Source: Saccharina japonica
Lineage: Eukaryota > Sar > Phaeophyceae > Laminariales > Laminariaceae
Assembly (NCBI GenBank): GCA_008828725.1
Contig: MEHQ01003411.1
Coordinates: forward strand, 91,705-155,704
Direction: 5' to 3'
Length of the DNA: 64,000 bases
Position 1 is the first letter of the stretch. Each line of letters begins with the position of its first letter. The notes below the pieces were generated by a model. The model did not search any database, had not been told where the DNA came from, and was given only the letters and a program-made list of their open reading frames with translations. The position numbers and the translations under genes were made by a program. Positions 24,315 to 35,390 of the stretch are shown here, piece after piece.

Positions 24315-25279
24315 CGGGGATGACCCAGCTCATGCGCAGTGGAGATCGTGCGCACGCTGTCGGCTGCAGTAGCATCCAAACCTGCTACTCGCGCCTGCGG
24401 AACTCTGACCACTTCGCTTAACTCTTGAAAACCGCAGGCAGCCGTACGTAGCCGACCCCGGACGCCGATGAGCAGGTAAAACCGTAGCCTCAGCCAACCC
24501 CGGGCGCTGATGCGCAGCTAGCACCAACCAGCTGCATCAGTCATTGTCCGGATCTGCTGCTGTGTCAGCAGTAGCAGCCATGATGGCTACTACCTGGTGC
24601 TATTGCTCAGCACAGCTGGTAGTCTCCCTCCCGTATTGCAATCGGACTCATGGGCAGCTTTGTCCGTAAATATTACGACCGTTTGGACTGAATTTAAACA
24701 CCAAAACGGTTTTTATTTTCAGGTTCAGAATGGTAGGGAAATGAATTTCAGCTGGAGAGTCCCGAAAAAATAGTGGAGGGTTGTTTTTTATATGCAAAAG
24801 AAGCGTAACATATACTATTGATAGTACAACCAAAAGAGACTAAGTGGCCTTTTTTCAGCTTGGGTTTTTCCTCTGCAGTGAATCGGATTTCAATGCGGTT
24901 TGCTCTGACAGATAGCCTATAACCTAAAGCATGTATTAATTCATCAGAGTGTTGAAGTAAAGGAGGCAAATAATTCCGCGCAAGAGCAAATGAAAAATAT
25001 AGTCCTTTTCGGCTGTTTCTCTTCCAATTCTGAATATTGTTTTAACGTGATGAAGTAATACAACCGCGGCGACCCTACAGCCATGGCCGCGAAGTATGAA
25101 GAGCAAACTCCTCCGTCATCCGGAGTAAACGGCGATCAAAGTTCAGCCTGTATGTAGTGTTTATTCAAGATATTCAAGAAAATACGATTTCCGTTTTTTT
25201 TTTTTGCTATGGTTGTTTTGATCGATACGAAAAGACAAGACATGATATTGCGGCGGAATAAGCTTCATTGGCACCTCTA
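23807..25279. mobile_element. 1473-bp non-autonomous TIR element, 5-bp TSD (family T5, copy 1)
   Basis: The element starts TAGGGGTGCCAATGAA and ends TTCATTGGCACCTCTA. ACTGT flanks both ends (23802-23806 and 25280-25284). A second copy at 39032-40224 shares most of its length, including GGCTCTTTTTATG near the left end, the TTTGTCCGTAAATATTACGA block and ACATGATATTGCGGCGGAAT near the right end. Copy 1 has an expanded (CAG)n and ~200 bp absent from copy 2. No transposase frame. A 5-bp TSD with these termini does not match a superfamily I can name with confidence. Confidence 0.9.
24242..24311. repeat. (CAG)n microsatellite, ~23 units
   Basis: A near-perfect tract inside the T5 element. The other copy has only short interrupted CAG runs (about 39425-39505), so the expansion is copy-specific. 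Confidence 0.95.
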
Positions 25280-25284
25280 ACTGT

Positions 25285-26295
25285 GGCACATCTATCCAAT
25301 GGAAGAAGAAAAAAATAAATGGAAGTTGGGCTTGACCTATTTTTGGCTTCGATTATACCCATAAAGAACGCATTTAAACCCCATTTTAGCGAAACTGAAA
25401 TATGGTCAGAGGGCTGTCGGGACCAGTTACCCTGAGCTGTCACCAAAAAACACGAACATGTTGCGAAATCGCCTTTTGAGGGGGGACGTGTATTGTAACA
25501 CAGAGCACCGTACACTCAGTAAGAACTCTGCAAGAAACTGTTAGGTCCGGGACTCGAGAAAATATACGCCAAAAAAGAGTCCGGTCTATTGACAAAACCG
25601 TTCAAAACAATTGTTTTAAAAACAGCTGAAAAATTATTTGCCACTACCCTATTTAACTTGGTTTTAAACATCACTGAAGGTTGGCAGTGTATTACGATTT
25701 ACTCGACACTGAAAACGAATAAGGTGATGGCGTTCGACATACACGTGTAATAGGTGGAAACAGGTTGGATGGCGTGATATTTTTTATCTGCAGTTCATCT
25801 TCGTGTAACCTAGGGTAAATACACGGGAAAACTTGGATTTTGGGGGGATTCGCGTATATTTCTCTCTGGGCAAAACAATTTGTACTGGCTGTTGGAACTA
25901 TACATGCCTTCCCCTCCGCTAAGAGATGGCACAAGCAGCAAAACAAACCACGCTCAAATTCATAAGATAGCCGGCGAGAAATTGTGCTCAGAAGTTGCCG
26001 CTCTTCCTGGGAAATTCGTGGTATGAAACGTCGAAAAAATCTGCAAGATCATCGGGGCAAACATGAACCAAAAACAAACACCTTCGTTGTATCGGGCCAA
26101 CAGCGCCAGATCTGGGCGTGGCCGCACGTCTAGCTATTGTCATCACACCTGGTGCCATCGCGGCAGCGAAGGACGTCCGTGGTCGTGCCTTATGCCGCGG
26201 GAAGCGAGTTGCCCCTTACTTTAAGATGCGAACACAGCATGACTCACTGCTGTGTCACACGAGTACGTACGAAAAAATGATAATGATGTCTACGA
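25285..26295. other. Intergenic, no gene recognised
   Basis: Short frames only. TTAGGTCCGGGACTCGAG at about 25541 is similar, in inverted orientation, to 29470-29500, so this is probably degraded repeat. Confidence 0.4.
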
Positions 26296-26369
26296 TACCG
26301 CTCTGTCCGCAAATATAAGGACGGGTTAAGAAAATATATCAGGGCTTGTCATCGACCGTTTGTCGGGGC

Positions 26370-26870
26370 TGGGCCGGGCCGGGCCGATCTAAAAATGGTG
26401 ACGGGCCGGGCCGGGCCGGGCCGAGACTTTTGACAAAGTGATAGGCCGAGCCGGGCCGGGCCGAGACTTTTGAAAAATTGATGGGCCGGGCGGGGCCGGG
26501 CCGTCAACATTTAAAAATGTGATGGGCTGGGCCGGGCCGCGGCCCATCCCTTGAAAATTTGATGGGCCGGGCCGGGCCGCGGCCCATCCTCTGAAACTTT
26601 GATGGGCCGGGCCGGGCCGGGCCGCAGCCCATCCTTTCAAAATTTGATGGGCCGGGCCGGGCCGCGGCCTATGAGATGTGGGCTCTACATGGGCCGCTCC
26701 GCCCGGCCCATGAAGCGGCCCATGTGTGTTGACGGGCCGGCCAGGACCGCTGCCCATGAGATATGGTGTGCTACCGATACTGCTACTACGGCCTCCACTG
26801 TGCCCATGAGGTGGCCCACGTATTTGATGGGCCCGCCCTGGCCGGGACCTACGGTATGTGGTGTAATACT
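26370..26870. repeat. GGGCCGGGCC minisatellite, left array
   Basis: Units of about 45-60 bp consist of GATGGGCCGGGCCGGGCCG, often CGGCCCATC, and a short AT spacer such as TTTGAAAATTT. The dense GGCC palindromes give Gly-Pro-Ala-Arg frames on both strands that are not genes. Confidence 0.95.
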
Positions 26871-27605
26871 GCACAGATGCTCCGAGTATACTCGATACTC
26901 CGAGTATACTCGGAGTATCGAGTATTTTTCGTACTCCGAGTACTGAGAGTATTAGAGTACTGGTGGCCTAAATACTCGGAGTACTTGGAGTATGAGCAGA
27001 ACTGAAGGCCCAAATACTCCGAGTACTGGCAGTATGAGCAGTACTTATACTCGAGTACAAGCAGTACTCGGAGTAAAAACATCTAAATTACTCGGAGTAC
27101 TCCGAGTATCGAGAGTATTGGACACCGAAATACTGCGAGTACACAAAGTACCTGAATTAATTGTTTTCTCGAAAATACTCTAATTATACTCCGAGGTATT
27201 GGGAGCATCTGTGATTATTTAAATGCTATAAAGGCCAGTCACATGCTCCCAGAACCTGGGAGGAATGACGGCCGAGTCTTTAAAATGATGCAAAGATGCT
27301 CCTAACGTACTTCACACTCCGAGTATACTCCGAGTATCGAGTACATTTCGTACTCCGAGCACTTGAGAGTATTAGAGTACTGGCGGCCTGAATACTCGGA
27401 GTACAAGGAGTACCCGCAGTATCGGACCCCGAAATACTCCGAGTACAAGCAGAATCGAGAGTGTTCATACCCGAAATACTCCGGGTAAGGCAGTATCCCG
27501 GAGTATCGAACCCCGGAATACTCCGAGTACACGAAGTACCTGAAGTATTTTATCTCCAATACTCTTTACTTTACTCCAAGGTACTCGGAGCATCTGTGTA
27601 ATACT
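26871..27605. repeat. Two ~320-bp palindrome-rich units of TACTCCGAGTA motifs
   Basis: Unit 1 (about 26874-27215) and unit 2 (about 27288-27600) are colinear: CTCCGAGTATACTCGGAGTA, then GAGAGTATTAGAGTACTGG, then CCTRAATACTCGGAGTAC. Each begins with an ARAGATGCTCC-type end (CAGATGCTCC in unit 1) and ends with the inverse GGAGCATCTGTG, like small TIR elements. The motif is itself a palindrome. Confidence 0.75.
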
Positions 27606-28224
27606 GCTACAGCTACGACTTTTTGGGTGTACTTGGGTTGCTGTCCGCCAAAAACAGCTACGATCGTACGATGCATCCCTTCTGCCAAATCGCCTCGGGT
27701 ACTATGATGCCTTGTGCAAATGTCGGATGAAAACCTTGGTACCGTAGTGGGTGTACGGACGACACTTATCGCCGTCTCCGCGACGCAGGCAGCATGACGC
27801 TCTTGCCCTGCTTCGTCCCGCGGCAACGGAATGTATTGCAGCAGTAGTACCGGGTGTTGCAGCAGCATGTACTATTGCAGCAGTACCGGGTGTTGCAGCA
27901 GCATATTGTATCGCAGAAGCAGTACCCGGTGGCAGAAGCAGTACCGGGTGTTGCAGCTGTTGCTACTGCTGCGGGTGTTTTGCAGCAGCACGGGGAGGTG
28001 GTGGTCCACAGTCGGGACGGAAGCCATTCGACAAAGTCGTTGAAGGAGCAGAATTGTGTGAGTACTCTTAGTGGGTACTGGTTAGGCGTGTCTCATGGGT
28101 CGAAAACAGCTGTCCCTCTCAATCCGGACGGGAAAAAACGACAAATCAACGACAAATCAACGACAAATCAACACTTAATCGTACCAAAATCACGTCAGCG
28201 TACACTCATGCACCTTTAAGTGCG
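27606..28224. repeat. GCAGCAGTACCGGGTGTT tandem repeat and short repeats
   Basis: GCAGYAGTACCGGGTGTTGC recurs about four times between 27838 and 27955, interleaved with CAGCAGCATGTACTATT-like units. AACGACAAATC occurs three times at about 28137-28172. The 106-codon Ala/Gly/Cys frame is repeat-derived. Confidence 0.7.
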
Positions 28225-28612
28225 GGACAAGATATGGGCCGGGCCATGGGGCGGCCCGTCAAATTCACGGGCCGGCCCATGAATATTATCGGGCCGGCCC
28301 ATATAGAGCCCGTCTCTCATGGACTTCGCTGCCTTGTGATGGGCCGAGCCGGGCCGGACCGAGACTTCTGGAAAAACGATGGGCCGGGCCGGGCCGGGCC
28401 GTGAATGTTTGAAAATGTGATGGGCTGGGCCGGGCCGCGGCCCACCCTCTGAAAATTTGGTGGGCCGGGTCGGGCTGCGGCCCATACTCTGAAAATTTGA
28501 CGGGCCGGGCCGGGCCGCGGCCCACCAAACTAAAAGTTGATGGGCCGGGCCGGGCCGGCCCAACCCCGGGCCGGCCCAATCCCGGGCCGGCCCATCAGCG
28601 TCGGCCCATGAC
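28225..28612. repeat. GGGCCGGGCC minisatellite, right array
   Basis: Same unit types and same order as the left array, ending in GGCCGGCCC palindromes next to ATGACAAGCCCTG. The two arrays look like one array separated by the palindrome-rich units. Confidence 0.95.
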
Positions 28613-28667
28613 AAGCCCTGAAATATATGAACATAAAAAGGTCCTTGCGTTTACGGACAGAGAGATA

Positions 28668-29719
28668 CGTATTGATACTTCGTGGATACCGCTCTGTCCC
28701 GAAATATAAGCAGCTTTTCTATATTGATATTCAATAAAGCGGTGTTCATATTTCGAGAACAGAGTGGTACCAAGTCCTCGTATGTATGTAAGTAGTTGTA
28801 TAGCAGTAGCTTGGAGCAGTGTCTCAGCCGCCGACTGGTGACCACTGACAGAATGATGCGTGTGCCAATCCAAGCCGAACGCACCACAGCAGTAACGTGC
28901 ACGTGAAGTAGAGGTTGGGCACACTCCTATGGAGAGTGCCGTCGGCCTCACAGAGTATCGGTACATCCTGGCAACCCAAGAGATACGGTAGTGTACTACT
29001 GCTGTACCACCAGTATACATATGAGGTACCAGGTATCCTGCAGCAGCAGCAAGCGAGGCCAGCCTTCGACTTGATCCCCACGTACGCAGGGGGGTAGCAT
29101 TGTGGTACTGCCGGCCGCCAATCTCAAAGGGCCACCCGAAAAGCGTGACCTGCTCACGCTCGCGCGTCTGTGTATACGCTCTTACTCTGTGCCCCGGGCC
29201 TGGCCATGCGCACATCCAATCAGCGAGGGCGCAGCAGCAACAACGTGGCTGCGTTTGTTTTGTAAGAAAAACTCTCCCGGTGCTCTCGATGCAGGGCTTT
29301 TGTGTTTCCATTTTGTTTAGAATGCTGTGGTAGCTTTTTAGTGGTGACGTATGTATGTTGTCCCCGTCGCGGATTGGTTTATTTTCTGTAGAGTTGTTTT
29401 TCAGCTCCTTAGGTGCCGACCACTACCGAACAAGGGGCATTTTTTTTTCTTTTTTTTACGTCTAAATCGTCTCGAGTCCCGGATCTAACTGTGCTGTTTG
29501 CTAGGAGAATTTTTCTTTCTTAGGCAGGAGCGTTTTTTAGGTAGAGGTTGAGCCATTTAGAGGTAGAGTTGACGCCAAAAATAGGTGAAGCCCAACTTGA
29601 GTAGCGACAGAGAGGTGTACCTGGTACTTTTCAGCCGACATTAGGTACGATCGGGCGCTGGCCAATCAGAGGGAGCACCAGGAAGTCTTTTCCAAGCGCA
29701 ATATTTAGTGTACCAATAA
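28668..29719. other. Intergenic, no gene recognised
   Basis: TACCGCTCTGTCCCGAAATA at 28687-28706 is a second copy of the Stowaway-like end, inverted relative to the element end just upstream. A minus-strand frame of 238 codons (to 29311) crosses this terminus and has no domain; a 72-codon + frame at 29102-29320 likewise. Confidence 0.45.
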
Positions 29720-30587
29720 GGGCCCATTTTAACGAAGGAAAGTTTCAAATACGTTTTTTTGATTAATCGAATCGGGGAAACTACGGCTTTGGGTTCTATC
29801 GGGTGAAATCACATATGTTCCGGATGTTGTCGAAATGTGGAGATCGGAATACCTCGACATCCCACACAACACCCGGCTGACAAGTACCGAGGAGAGCAGC
29901 TGAGAGCGACGGCGTGCATCGTCACGTGCACGCCGTCTACAGCCTCTGTTTTTTTTCAAGGCCCAGGCTAGGAAGCTATCACTCTTAGCTTCTCTTGGGT
30001 GGACGAAGGAAGCCCTTAAAGACCATGTACAGGACAGCGACAGCGATTCAGCTATTGAAGTCTTGACCTTTTCCTCCGTGTTTTGGGTCGATCGCTTGGT
30101 TCTCGTCGGGCTTGGCCGATGGAGCTGGTGTAAAAATTGGGCTTACGACCGCCATGATATTTGGGGGGGGGAGCACCGCCAGACCACGTTCTGCTATGGT
30201 CTGAAGCCTGTAGCCGTTGGCGCGGCTGTTGCTCCGGTCGCCACTCGTCGAAATTGACGATTAATCGTCTCGTTGGTGGTTGTCGAGAACAGCCCAAACA
30301 GCGACGGAAACATGACGGGTCGCCTTGGGGACGTTCACCCAGTGGAAATATGCCATACATGTTGGATAAACTCCAATCGATTCCAATCGATTCGACTCGA
30401 TTTGCAAAAAAAAACGTCTTTTGGGACTTATTTTGCAATTCGATCGGATCGACTTTCGCTCGCCCCAAAGTGCATGCCTTCTCAGTGATTCATTTTTTTA
30501 CCAATCAAATGAAACTTCAATTCGATTCATGAAAAAAACGATTTAAAATCGATTCGATTTGAAACTTTCCTTCGTTAAAACGGGCCC
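29720..30587. mobile_element. 868-bp PIF/Harbinger-like TIR element, TAA TSD
   Basis: The ends GGGCCCATTTTAACGAAGGA and TCCTTCGTTAAAACGGGCCC are inverted copies (one mismatch) extending to about 32 bp. TAA flanks both sides (29717-29719 and 30588-30590). A 3-bp TWA duplication with GGG-starting termini is the PIF/Harbinger signature. Inside, TTTTTTTTCAAG|GCCCAGG near 29962 opens a + frame with an acidic Asp-Ser run, and a minus frame of 138 codons (30052-30468) is Arg-rich. Neither shows a DDE nuclease, so I call it non-autonomous. Confidence 0.75.
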
Positions 30588-30590
30588 TAA

Positions 30591-31660
30591 ACACCTCCAA
30601 AGGCGTATATGTATAGTTATGATTGTGAAATTTTCGCACTTTTCGCAACTTTTCTCTTCGCGCGAGCGCTTTTCGGCAAAACGCTAAGTACCCCGATACA
30701 GGACGCCCGGCCGCACACATTGGTCGAGGTTTGAGCTCGATCCGAGCACTGTAGCTTGCGTGGCGGGCGCTCGAAGTTTTTTTTCGCGCGGGAGTGGATA
30801 AGCCGATTTCCCGGGTTTCCTGCATGAGGCCTTTTTTTGTACGTACGTGCCAGTAAAAAATAATTTTGTGTTTTTAGATTTTGACAGTTTTTTGCTCTCT
30901 CACATGCACACAGGCGGCCAGGCCAGAAACATGTACCAGATAGACAACAGAACAAAAAAAACAGTAAAAAATAATATCCTGTTGTTTGCCCTGCTTTCAC
31001 GAGATGATCATGAGCACACACAGGAAAGCCCACAGACATATCGGTATACCACAGGTAGACAACATTACATGCAGAGAGCGCAACGTTACAACTCTGCATA
31101 TAAGCACCAGCAGTTAACACCGTGCTAGGGTGACACACCCATCTGCACTGTACTGCCGTGGCTTAGCTGTGTCTATCGGGGCCTGCGGCCGGTAATCGAC
31201 CATCTACCTTCCTGTTGTCCTGATGTGTGTGACTGACCCATGTTCACGCTAGCCCGAAATGTAATGGCCGCTTTGATAAAATAGGAGTATCTCAACTGTC
31301 CTTATATTTTCGATTGTTTGTTTTTCTTCCCTGAAGCCCACTCCAGAAATCTACGAGACCATCCGACAACATGCAACGAACACAAACAACGAGGTCACAG
31401 CCCCGCCTAGAAGCACAAGCAGCAGCAACACGTTCCTGTGGCAGGTTCGCCGTGTAGTGCTGTAGTTGTTAGTGGTTGCTTCATCGGAGGCTTGCATCCG
31501 TCATCAGCAATCACCACCACACCTCTCTCTCTCTCTCTGTCTCTTCTGCGCTGCTGCCTGCTGCCTACCTGTGCTTGCATGACGTATGTCCGGCCTGTCG
31601 TGCGTATGGCGCGAGCCGCGACAAATAATACTGCAGTTGTACCGGTATTTGGGCAAACAT
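30591..31660. other. Intergenic with one dispersed motif at 30600-30730
   Basis: TATATGTATAGTTATGATTG and CTTTTCGGCAAAACG here match 36405-36540 and, for the second part, about 46255-46285. Frames of 93-173 codons on both strands lack domains. Confidence 0.45.
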
Positions 31661-31679
31661 TTTTTGTAATAATAGTCAA

Positions 31680-31760
31680 ATGGTCACCATGTCGATTTTG
31701 GATGTGTAGGCTTGAGTTCGATCCTCACAGAGATGCATGCCTTTTTTTCCATCTTTTTTT
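31680..31760 (+). other. Pol III B-box-like sequence with T-run (possible SINE/tRNA relic)
   Basis: GAGTTCGATCCTC at 31714-31726 matches the tRNA B-box/T-arm consensus and is followed by TTTTTTT (31742). A related stretch at about 31845-31900 (GTGTGGTCGAGAG, TTTGAGCCC, CGATGCAT) suggests a duplicated unit. No acceptor stem or D-arm folds convincingly, so it is not called a tRNA. Confidence 0.25.
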
Positions 31761-33370
31761 TTGTATTGTACGTATAATATAACCCAGACCCCACATATAA
31801 AATATAAGACAGACAGCAAACAAAAAACAAGTGGATTTATTACGTAGGCAGGTGTGGTCGAGAGTCGAGAGTTTGAGCCCTTCCTTCGATGCATCCTTTT
31901 CTACTTCTCCAAATACTATCCCGCCACTACTGTACGAGCACGGCTGTGTCCTATGTGTCACGTGTGCGTGCGTGTGCGGTGTGTGCCGTGTGTCATAGAC
32001 CTTGCTTACCTTGAGCGCCACAACAATAATATATTGACAAATATGATAAAATGTTTAGCGGGATCATTATTAACAAATCTCTAAGAACGATCGAGTCAAT
32101 AGTAATGGCTCCATAATATTTCCGAGTATGTTTTATCCCCAGAAATGCAGGTGCAGTTTTTAGAAGGTCTACATTTATGTACAGTAATACTCAGATATTT
32201 CACAACGTCGTATTTATGGACTATCAGTATACAATATGATATGCGTATGATACAAAATATCGAATGGTGTTGTATTAATAATAGTAGATATTCGATTTGT
32301 CCTTGCGCCACTCCCCTAGGCACGTCCCGGAGGGGAACCTTGTACTCGTAGTATGTATGTTTACGTACCTATTTTGGTTTTTGCCCTTTTTATCTCCATT
32401 TTTGGTTTCGAAAAATGTATCTTAAAATTAGTGCGGGCTTTGAAATATTCTTGGAAGTTAAATTACAGCAGTACACGTACAGCAGTATATATACCAGGTA
32501 GGTTCGAGATCCGAAAACCATTCCAAGTGGGTTAAAAAAAAAAAAAAAATCGGAAGTAATTATCTTGGATTCGGTGCGGGAGCGGCTATCTCGCTCATAT
32601 ATATATATTTGTATTCTGACTTTTCGCTAGCCACGAATGCCGCATGCAAAAGCAACTCAAAGGTCACATATTTGGTATCATACTGACCGCCATGAACAGT
32701 GGAAACGGGTGACACCAGGACCTAGGACTAGCACTACCGCCGAAAATGTGGCCCAACCAATCACAGGCCTTCTAGGAGGTCAATAATAGCCAGTCGTTTC
32801 CGTAGAGATAACTTTGTGTTCCCCCTTTTTTTTGTGAACGAGCCGGTTCCAGGCGGCCCAAGGCATGTATGTACAATGTTTCACCCGAGTTTTCGAAAAT
32901 CTGACTGCGTATGATCAATATTAAGTCATTTAACGACACAATATATATTACGAGTATAATCCTGAAAGTAAGTAATTACGAGGGAAAGCCTATTTTTTGT
33001 TCACTTTTACCGCACAAACGTCCAAATGTCCACCCCGTTTTTTATATGTACGTATAGACCCTGAACTTTTGCACACGTGTTCTATGTGTCCCTGCCAAAC
33101 GATTCACCATCGCGTTTTTTTCTTTTTTTTCATCGCTGAAAATTCTGGATTCCTTCAGAGACCCAAATCTCAAAAAAACAACAAAAAAATAAGTATCTGG
33201 CGAGAAACACAACAAAATCAAACTAATCGATAACGGGTCGGCAGGGGTTAATATAACATGTGTGCCAGATTCCAGGGTATATCCCCAAAAAACGGCGTGG
33301 ACATTGGCCAATGAATAAATTTGGGGTGACATGCCTGAACCAGCATGTACTGGTACAAACGAGTAGGGGG
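31761..33370. other. Intergenic, no gene recognised
   Basis: A (TC)n run lies just upstream at 31525-31545, and an A-run and a short TA-run occur near 32534-32549 and 32600-32609. No domain-bearing frame. Confidence 0.45.
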
Positions 33371-33394
33371 CGATTGACACCACCAGCGATGCAA

Positions 33395-33570
33395 GCATCG
33401 GATTTGAAAACGCCCAACGTTACAATGACCCCGTGGGTCGTGGAGTGCCTCGCAACCTTGGTATAGTTGGGCGGAGATGCTGGCTCAAGCCCTATTAATT
33501 TTGTTTGACAGCGTGGCTGGGACGAGCGATTTGCAGATTTGCAGCAGCTCGGAGACACAAGCCTTGTTGT
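33395..33570 (+). repeat. Solo copy of the IR3 arm sequence
   Basis: AACGTTACAATGACCCCGTG, then GGAGTGCCTCGCAACC, GGAGATGCTGGCTC, AATTTTGTTTGACAG and GACGAGCGATTTGCAGATTT match, in order, the inverted-repeat arm at about 63418-63570 (right arm orientation) at roughly 80% by eye. The matching frames are not clearly conserved, so I class it as a dispersed repeat. Confidence 0.75.
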
Positions 33571-33799
33571 CAGATCCAACCACCGTGCTTCGACCACTAG
33601 GGATCAGTCAAGAGACGGGAGTTGCGGCAAACGTACCCCAGTGTAGGTGTATTGATCGCCAGCTGCGCGTTTTCATGAAAGCCGCGTCCCCCGGCATCTT
33701 TTACAGCTGAAAATACAGTTCTTGGTTGCCGGCTCTTTTCATTTTGTTTTTGTGCCACTGGCAAAACAAATTCACAAACAACATTCCTGGTAAGTTCCG

Positions 33800-34290
33800 G
33801 TCTTTCTCATATGACAACCCCTGTACCAACGGCTACCATCCACGACTTACCCACTTACCCGGAATTAACGATACGTTTCACCCCATCCAGACCACCCTCG
33901 TCGCAAACGACAAATATCCCATCATCCACGACTTATGCGGGACAAAGGATAATTTCCCTACCGTTCCGAAATCCAATTATATCATAGTCGTGAACGATAC
34001 ATCTTCCACCCTCCACGACTAATCGAGACCGAATCCAACCCAAAACTGTTCGTACTGATTGTTTCAGGTACGTAATGAACAATGTTCTGTAGTGCGCACT
34101 ATCTTCCATTCAAATTTCGTTCTCGTGGCACTGAAACATGGAGAAAAAACTTCAAACAAATTGCCGGGTACCCGTTTACCCGGATACCCGTCAAAATCGC
34201 ATTACCCGGCGGGTAGGGTAGGGTCCGGGCTCCAAAATGTGGCGGGTACCTGTCCTGGCGGGTACCCATCCGCAGGGTCCATCTCTAGAG
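33800..34290. repeat. Degenerate short repeats (ATCCACGACTTA and GGGTACCCG motifs)
   Basis: YATCCACGACTTA-type sequence occurs near 33837, 33926 and 34009. GGGTACCCG or CCGGGTACC variants cluster at 34168-34270. Non-coding. Confidence 0.5.
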
Positions 34291-34720
34291 CACACCCAGA
34301 GTACACCAAGAAAACAGTGACGTACACACAGAGAACAGTACCGAGTGCACAGCACAGAGCGCGCAAATAATTATCTCAACGAGTGAGTACACAGAACACA
34401 CACAGTGAGTGCTCCTGTGCTGGAGAGCAGAGTGCACACGGCTGTGCAGCGCTGTACAGCAAAGTATAAAAGAGGAGAGAATATAAAGAGAACACAAGGA
34501 AAGTAAAAATAGTACTCGTATATAATATACACGAGTGCACAAATAATATGAGTACGCAACACAGAGAGAACCTAGCGCTGTGCCAGGTACAGCAGAGTAC
34601 AGAGTACATATATAGGATAGAGTACACAAAGACTAAACACATACGACTCGTATATAGTACAGAGGTACTTCGTACTGTGCCGTGCAGAAAAGGACGCGGA
34701 TCTTTGCATGCTACTGTAAT
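34291..34720. repeat. AGTACACAG-rich low-complexity region
   Basis: Purine/AC-rich sequence with many GAGTACACA, CACAGAG and GTACAGAG variants. Long open frames on both strands follow from the biased composition. Confidence 0.5.
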
Positions 34721-35158
34721 TGCAGAGCTGCGCGCGTTTGTCCTCGAGTCCTCGAGATAGTACATGTTGTCGTGCCCAACACGCAAGACCTACCGCAACG
34801 GGAGGAGCTTCGAGTGCAGCCAGACAGACGGACGCATGCAGCATGGGTCGTGCCCTATGTGAAGAGTATAGCGAGACAGCGGGCAAAATTGGTCGGGCAC
34901 GAGTCGCACGGCTGCAGACTTGAGAAAGCTAGGAAATACAGCCAGGCGCACAGACCTGGGGGCACAGTGATATAGACGAAGGCAGGCAGTATGAGTTTGA
35001 CCAGGCCACGTACGAGCCCCGTACGACACGGTCTTGGCTAGGCTATGTGCCCGGTGCAAAGCTACGTGGCTGGTGCGAGGTGTACAGCAAAACTCGCAGG
35101 GTTAGGTGCAAAATGTGACACCCCTTAGAAACGTGAGAGGTTTCCTTGAACCTGCTTG
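34721..35158. other. Intergenic, no gene recognised
   Basis: Overlapping 60-104-codon frames on both strands, none with a domain or splice signals. Confidence 0.4.
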
Positions 35159-35370
35159 GCTCTAGCAGGTCGGATGGGCTCTCCGTGGTTACTTGTCAGA
35201 TTTCGCGACGTTGAGGGCCCAGAGCACGCGCCAAGGAGCCCGGCCGGGATCCACACTAGCGCCGTGGTGTACAGGCGGGCCCTTTTCATGCCCCACAGCA
35301 GAGAGCGCGAGAGAAGACTCGCGGCTGGAGAAGAAAAGTAAAGTATACCAGGAAAAATATATATTTCATA
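35159..35370 (+). repeat. Dispersed repeat D, copy 1
   Basis: It contains GGCTCTAGCAGGTCGG, GGTTACTTGTCAGATTTCGC, CCCAGAGCACGCGCC, CCCGGCCGGG and GAGAGAAGACTCGCGGC in this order. The same order is seen at 36255-36420 and, partly, at 36765-36960. Confidence 0.6.
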
Positions 35371-35390
35371 CACAGTAATACAAGGTTCCC

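Larger units (their letters stand above)
26298..28665. mobile_element. 2.37-kb Tc1/mariner-Stowaway-like TIR element packed with GGGCC repeats
   Basis: The left end CCGCTCTGTCCGCAAATATA pairs with the right end ending TTTACGGACAGAGAGA, and the match extends inward to CAGGGCTTGTCAT (26344-26356) versus ATGACAAGCCCTG (28607-28619), about 60 bp. TA flanks both sides (26296-26297 and 28666-28667). The terminal motif resembles plant Stowaway ends (CTCCCTCCGTCCC then AATATAAG), which belong to Tc1/mariner. No transposase: the interior is GC-rich arrays and palindromic blocks. It may be a nest of insertions. Confidence 0.65.

Noticed and set aside
26389..26874. 161-codon Gly-Pro-Ala-Arg protein
   Set aside because: Translation of the GGGCCGGGCC array; similar frames are open on both strands.
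28595..29311. 238-codon minus-strand open frame
   Set aside because: It crosses a transposon terminus, has no domain and no conserved copy.
31680..31760. Functional tRNA gene
   Set aside because: Only the T-arm/B-box fits; no acceptor stem or D-arm could be folded.
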